The translations under genes were made by a program, and so were the position numbers. Source: Parasponia andersonii (lineage: Eukaryota; Streptophyta; Magnoliopsida; Rosales; Cannabaceae). From it: DNA of 64,000 nucleotides. Each line of letters starts with the position of its first letter. Position 1 is the first letter of the stretch. The stretch lies in NCBI GenBank assembly GCA_002914805.1, contig JXTB01000318.1, positions 317,206 to 381,205 of the forward strand. The letters are read 5' to 3'. Of this stretch, positions 58,103 to 64,000 are shown piece by piece. Under the pieces are notes generated by a model. That model saw nothing but the letters and a program-made list of their open reading frames with translations. It made no database searches and had not been told where the DNA came from.

Positions 58103-58934
58103 ACAACATCCAAATTAACGAGAACGAACGTGGCTTCTCTTTCGAGAGAGAAGCTCTCTAGAGTTCTTCGTCAGGATTTTCACCGGTTGAGTGTCTCTCT
58201 TTGTCCACTAATAAGGTGTTGTTCCTATGGAGAGAAAAGGTTCTTTCTCTCTTCTAGGTAAAGATTTTTTTTTTTGGTGTCTTTTTCTTCAGATTTTTTG
58301 TGTTTTTTCTTCATTTTTTTCCATTAGTTAAATTTGTTTTCCACTTAGATATAAATCTACGATGTTCTTTGTACACTTAAATTTAGATTTATAGTATTTT
58401 AAGGTATTTCTTTTTTGTTGTTTTTCTTTCTATTTCTAGTATACTCTCAGATTTAAATCTATGGTGTTATTTGTTGTATTTTTTTGGTTATTGTTCCCCT
58501 AAATTTAGGGTCTTTAAGAGCATTTCAAAGATTTTATATAATATTTATTGATAGATATCGTGAATAATGTGTCATTTACCGATAGATATCATGACGAGAG
58601 TAGTATTTATTGATGAACCTCGTAATGTAATAGCGTTTGCTGATAGACGTTTATTGATGAACGTCATATAAATATGGCATATAGAGATGGCATTTATTGA
58701 CGAATGTTGTGAAAAGATTTGTTTATTTCTAAAGACAATGGAATATGTTTTATCTGCTTTTGCAGAACTAAACCCATGCACCTCGATGGTATTTATCTCA
58801 TATTTTTAGTTATGAGTTTTAGTGTAGTTGTTTTTTCCTATTAGGTAAGATTTTCATGAAACCGTTTTAATCAGTTATTAATGTAATCTCTCAAAGAAAT
58901 TCATTCAAAAAAAAAAAAAAGAACGACATCCAAA
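58103..58934 (+). mobile_element. Probable retroposed insert with poly-A tail and target duplication
   Basis: An approximately 800-base segment ends in a 14-base A run (58907-58920). It is flanked by acaacatccaaa (58103-58114) and acgacatccaaa (58923-58934), an 11/12 match, as made by LINE-type reverse transcription. The 5' part (cttctctttcgagagagaag, 58133 onward) resembles a leader. No RT or other domain is readable, so it is a SINE-like element, a truncated LINE or a retroposed transcript. It carries 31-bp repeats at 58543-58715. Confidence 0.5.
58543..58715. repeat. 31-bp degenerate tandem repeats
   Basis: Three units of exactly 31 bases begin atttattgatagatatcgtg, atttaccgatagatatcatg and atttattgatgaacctcgta, followed by shortened and longer copies containing tttattgatgaacgtc and atttattgacgaatgttg. 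Confidence 0.75.
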
Positions 58935-61900
58935 ACGGTGGTACATTTTAAAACCAAATCTTATTCACTAATTTGATATGACTATGTTTTTAGATGCACA
59001 CTAATTTTCGTCATTTGAAATTAAATAATGTGTTGTATACACATAATATTCACAACTAAAAAGAAAACCCTAATGCTGAAAGACTGGAGGCTCTGTTTCC
59101 TTTCCTCAGAAGAAGCAAACAGGGAGATCAGAAAGAACGTCTACCTTGGAATTTTTGAGACAATTGACTGAGTATATGAAAAAGATTTGTGACTTGACCA
59201 ATTACTTGGACCATATCATTTCAAAGTTCTGTTATTTTAGCCATGTTGTTTTATATTTTATGATATTACAATTATTAACGGGAAAATTAAAAACAGGGAA
59301 AAAGATAAAAAAAAAATAATTGCAAAATAAAAACACTAGTTTTAATCACATCCTTTGGAACATATTCTTTATGTGTTAATGAGTGTCATATACTAATTTG
59401 GCAGACATATGGAGATAGATATTATTTTGCTTGGTCATTTATCAATGTAGAAGTTGAAATTAAATTGAAACAAAGAATTTGGCCGAGCTGATTAATTTTT
59501 CTTCCATAAATCAATGTTGTAATAACTGAATAGTATTAATGGATTTGAACCATACTGGGGTCATTTTCAAACATAGCATTAAAGACAAATTATAACAAGT
59601 TAAATGTTTTAGAAGATTAAGTATATATATATATATATATATATAGCTCAAAATATAACTTAAAAGAAAATATACAAGAACCCCATGTATCCTTTTATTG
59701 TACAAGGTTTTTTTTTTTTTTTTTTTTTTGTGAACTGCTCCTTCACAAACTCACTATTTTATAGTTTTTGCAATTGAAATTTCAAAAAGAAAAGGCGGTC
59801 ACTTGCGTTAAAGAGAAGATTTTAAAAAAAAATTGAAGAAGAAAGGTAGAAAATGCCAATGCCATAAGATAACGCATGAATCATGATGGCGACTGTTGGG
59901 TATTGGTGGTGGATATGATATAAGGACAGTAAGGACAGTAAAGAGGTAGAATGTAAAAGTGATAAACTTCAATTTAAAGCTTTGAACATTTAAAAACTAA
60001 AAATAGTAGTGTTATTCAATACTAGCTACCATATAAATGATAAACAAATAAAGGACCATATATATCATTCATGTTGTTATGTGGACATCAAGATCGTTCA
60101 TTTATTTAGGACGCACGTTAATGGACGGTTATGATTTACAAATTAGCTATATTTGTCTGTTGCATCAACACCGTAATGGGCGGTTATTGTGTGTATACCA
60201 TCATTAATTACTCCTTATTATTTATTCAAATCTTATTGGCATGACTGATGCTTTTTGTTTGGTTTGTTTTACGGATATTTTCTCCAAAACAAAACATAAA
60301 ATGACAGCCATCATATGTGACGATTAGTCAACCAAAAAAAAAAAAATGAAAATGAAAAAAAAAAACATTGACAGCATTAACAACATCTCCTTTAAATTAC
60401 TGTTGCAGATTTCAGTAAATTCATGTGAAACGCCTAAGGCTGCAATAAATTTCTAACATGCTAAGTTACGTGACCTATTTACTACGGCAAAACAATTTCA
60501 TAAATGTATTGGTAAATGGTGTATGGAGGAGTTATGGTATTTTCAAACAATGTGTACGGATTTTGAAAATTCCAAAGTTCTAACAACGACACATTCTTGT
60601 CTAGCACTAGTGTTCGGTGCGAATTTATAGTAATATCACTTTATAACTCATCTAGTGTAAAAAGATGGAAAAAAAAAAAATAATATCAATGTCAAAAAGA
60701 ATGGGCAATGACCAACTACCAAATTCCTTAAAATTAATTGCGCCATTGATTTTGTTACTTCTTAAAAATAAGCACACACACATTTATGAACTTATTATTA
60801 CGTTAATTTATTAGTTTTGTTCCTTTTTTGCTAATATGTGAGCAGGAAGCACCTCTGTTTGTGTTGCAGAAAAATAAAACAGTAGCTTTTCCTGTCTTTG
60901 GATTCAAGATATTAATTATATTATTTCAGCCAATAATATAATTTCATATATATATATATCGATATATCAATTATAGTTTTTCAGTTACATATCAATTATG
61001 TTTTTTTTTTCCAGCTGAATCACATGGTTTTTTTTTTTGTTGCGTAACTAACAAATATTGTTAATTATCAGACAAGGACAGGTCTATGATGATGATGTTT
61101 TGTGATTTAATTCATAAGAATTTTTTAGTTCGATTTAATTAATAGAAATTACTCTGTCTTCCTTCAAAATATGTGCACCCATATAGCCATTATAATGCTT
61201 TTTAAGGGTCATCAGTTTTTCAAATTAAGTTAAACTTATGTCAATGCACCGTTAATAATGGAGTTGGACCAATAATGAATCATTTTTTTCGCGGTACTCC
61301 TATAACAGTGGGACTCAACTTCTTCCGTTGATTTTCCAAAAATAACCCCCCTTTTTTTCTCTTTTCTTTTCCCTTTTTAATGACACTTACAAAATATGGT
61401 TTTCCCTTTTTAACGACACTAATAAAATATGGTTTACTTAGACTCTAATCTATTTTAAATTAGACATGCAACGCAATAAATAAAGTCAGATAAGCTCAAC
61501 CACAAATGTAGTCATTTCCAGCAAAAAAACAACCAAAAAAAAAAAAAAGAAAAACCACAAATGTAGTCATATTCTTTACTATATTTAGAATTTAGGTTCG
61601 TAAACAAAACTTTCAAAAATCCAACTTCCAACTCTGTTCGAATAATTAACAAATTTCACTTTTAATGTCATTTTCTTGTATCGGTTGAATTTGTACTCGG
61701 ATCTTTAAAACAATCGAGATATTTCTTCCTTCAGAAAACGAAATTAATAAGTTTTCCTTTTATATTTTTATTGGAAAAAATCGGATGAGGGTAATAGATG
61801 GACTCTTCCTGTTATTGCTATTTATATAACTCCGAAAAGTAATACTAACACACATAACAAATTGGAAAAGAAAACTATTCAATGTAGTTAAATGTACGGT

Positions 61901-63560
61901 TAATCACTTAAATTAGGTAAACTAATATTCCCTAATAGAACGTAATGGTACCACTTTGATATAGCTAATGCGCGTCATTAATTTGATGCAAATTTTCGTG
62001 GAAAAGAAATAAATAGTATCGATCTCTAACATTACTTTAGTGAAAGAAAATATTACTCTAGTTAAAACCGAGGAAAAATAGCTTAATTTTTTTTTTTTTA
62101 TCATTATGAATTGGTAAAGATCTCCTTGAACTGTAACAAAAAGTTTTACGTCACTATTCTAGCTTAAAAAAAGAACTTAATAGTTTTAAGATATATCTTG
62201 CTGAAAGAAAATAAGAAACGTTTAGATGGTACGGATTCTTACAATAAAAAAAACACACTTCATCATATCGACATGCGTGCAAATCTTGACAAATTTGTTG
62301 AATTAACAACGTTATTAATATAAATATTCTTAAAATAATTTGAGTGATTACGTTAATAACTAGTACCTACTCAACTATTTCCCGGTGTGAGCATTTTATA
62401 CAGAAAAAAAAAAAAAATTAGAAGGAGTATGCCTAAAATAAAAGGGTAGGAGTCGTAGACACTCAAACAGTCAAACTAAAGATAGAGCAGGGGCATTATT
62501 GTCAGTTCAAGAACTTGTCCCTATTGAGGAATCTCCGACAAATTGACCCATTTAAAAAAAAAAAGAAAAAAAAAATAGAAAGATGAGTTCAATGTAACAC
62601 GTCTGAAAATGGAATTTAATTTTTCTTTTAAAAATAGTAACAATTACAACAATAAAAACAGAAAAAGTAAATAAATAAAAAAAAGAAAATCTTTGGCAAG
62701 ATCCGGAGGCAGGGTTTTTGGATTCATTTGGCGCAAAACAATCGCGCCCACCACGTCCATCCCTACTGCATTCCCATTTTCACCGTTAAGTAACGCCGTC
62801 AAAAGCCACCGTCACCTAATACCACCTTTATACGTTTGACGACAAGGTGGATACCACGCGTTGAAAACTGTATAAAAATAAAAAAAAATTATAGTATTTA
62901 GAGAAAGCGACTCCATTTAGTCATTTTATTAGTTAATTTCTTAATTATTATATCGTTTACCTGATAATCATAAATTAATAACATGTTGTTGTGACACTAA
63001 TTAAACCTTAAAATAGAGAAATGTGAAGAATGTATGACTATGTTTATACACAAACATGTTATCAACGTCGGATCAAATTAGTTGGGCCAATACATTTGAC
63101 ATTATTATTCATTTTTAGTGACACATTGAAAGCTCTTTCATACCGATAAATCATAGGTTATATTGCCTTTTTAATGTGTGCTACTTTAACTTTATATTGT
63201 AAACTGTTTGTTATATATTAGACACACCACACCATATTCTCAACCACATGATTCTCTTTTTTAAGGTAGCTCAACCACATGATTTAAATATTTCACAATT
63301 AAAGATTCTCTAATTAAAATTAAAAGCAATAACTTTTTGGTTTTTTTACCCAAAAAAGGTTTAAAGCAAAAATAAAAACGTTGTATCGTATTATTAGTAA
63401 GATAATTCGCTCTCACCTAATTTTGCATAATCCAAATACTAAACTACTAAAGATGGTATCTTTACCATGGAATCTTTTATTAGAGAAAAGTACTAAAATT
63501 TAAAAGAAAAGTCAAAAAATAGAAAAATTTTAATTTTTTTTTGACGGCGTTAGGAACCGA
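58935..63560. other. Intergenic AT-rich DNA
   Basis: No gene recognised. It contains (AT)n at 59623-59644, a T run of about 25 at 59707-59730, and a 33-bp tandem duplication (ttttccctttttaatgacac / ttttccctttttaacgacac) at 61365-61432. A GC-richer stretch at 62690-62870 with ccaccacgtcc and ccacgcgttg words may belong to the promoter of the gene at the right edge. Confidence 0.5.
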
Positions 63561-63570
63561 AGGAAACGCT

Positions 63571-63868
63571 CTATATATATCCAAACTAAACAGAGTAGCA
63601 TATAAAAGACGAAAACAATTTTTGAGAACCTCAGCTTGAGGTAAAGAGAAATACAGCATTTTTAGAGAGAGAAAGGGGTAGAGATTTAAGAGAGAGAAGA
63701 GGAAGGAGAAGGGTGTCGGAGATCTTGTCAGATCGGGACCGGAACTGTAAGCAAAACCTCTCACATTCGAGCTATTGCTGTTTGAATTTGCAATGTGGGT
63801 CTCGATCTCTTTCTTTTTTACTATCAATTTCTCAGCTACTTTCTGCTTAGTTTTGAGGAATATATAGC

Positions 63869-63919
<51 letters not shown>

Positions 63920-64000
63920 TCTTCCGTGTTTTTGTTTAAATGGGTTTTTGGTTTTATTGATGTTGTTCCAGGAATGAACTTTTTTTTTTCTTTGGAATAC
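63571..64000 (+). promoter_or_regulatory. Promoter, leader exon and first intron of a gene running out of the window
   Basis: A TATA box (CTATATATATCC, 63571-63582) is followed about 30 bases later by a GA-rich leader (about 63605-63746). The leader ends at a good donor, GGAACT|GTAAGC (GT at 63747). The intron contains (TA)n at 63873-63917 and ends TTGTTCCAG|GA at 63971. An ATG follows at once (63974), but only 27 bases remain, so the product cannot be named. The antisense frame 63480-63920 is not credible. Confidence 0.5.
63873..63917. repeat. (TA)n microsatellite in a leader intron
   Basis: About 22 TA units inside the putative first intron. Confidence 0.95.

Noticed and set aside
58016..58261. 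81-codon frame
   Set aside because: Crosses the presumed left boundary of the retroposed insert and matches nothing.
63480..63920. 146-codon antisense frame at the right edge
   Set aside because: Opposes a good TATA, GA-rich leader and donor on the plus strand, and starts in a TA repeat.

Overview
The window is nuclear DNA of a flowering plant, almost certainly a eudicot; I cannot name the species. The evidence is AT-rich intergenic DNA full of (AT)n tracts, GT-AG introns, plant-only gene families (MUSTANG, FLK, ACD6-like ankyrin/PGG proteins) and two plant Ty3/gypsy retrotransposons. No rRNA, tRNA, organellar or bacterial genes were recognised. All calls are by reading; nothing was searched or computed.

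Layout. 1-10791: a heavily decayed Athila-like Ty3/gypsy element, cut at its 5' end by the window edge, with a probable solo LTR of another family nested at 1428-3410. 10792-14500: AT-rich DNA with two fold-back elements and a 49-bp tandem array. 14650-18650: an intact MUSTANG-type domesticated Mutator transposase gene (+). 19431-21686: two tandem paralogous small genes of an unnamed plant family (-), sharing promoter blocks. 22911-28907: two tandem ankyrin-repeat/PGG membrane protein genes (-); the downstream one is a pseudogene with two nonsense codons in otherwise intact exons, the upstream one has a clean 4-exon, 625-codon model. 30025-35110: a three-KH-domain RNA-binding gene of the FLK type (-), 6 coding exons, 479 aa, apparently with a GC-AG last intron. 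35178-36768: a duplicated ACGAC-rich block in the 5' flank of FLK, one copy split by a fold-back element. 36965-49183: a 12.2-kb Tat-lineage Ty3/gypsy retrotransposon with clear LTRs, a 5-bp target duplication, a second (archaeal-type) RNase H, tandem repeats, an assembly gap and a spliced antisense gene. 49599-51206: an Alba-domain nucleic-acid-binding protein gene (-), 5 exons, 144 aa. 51400-63560: about 12 kb without a gene, holding one probable retroposed insert. 63571-64000: promoter, leader exon and first intron of a gene that continues past the window.

The main biological point is gene order. MUSTANG, FLK and Alba occur here in the order of their Arabidopsis counterparts as I remember them (At3g04605, At3g04610, At3g04620). 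The ankyrin cluster, the small paralogs and the Tat element would then be later additions to an ancestral block. The least ordinary structure is the antisense gene inside the Tat element, whose three introns each keep the reading frame although the copy is now broken.
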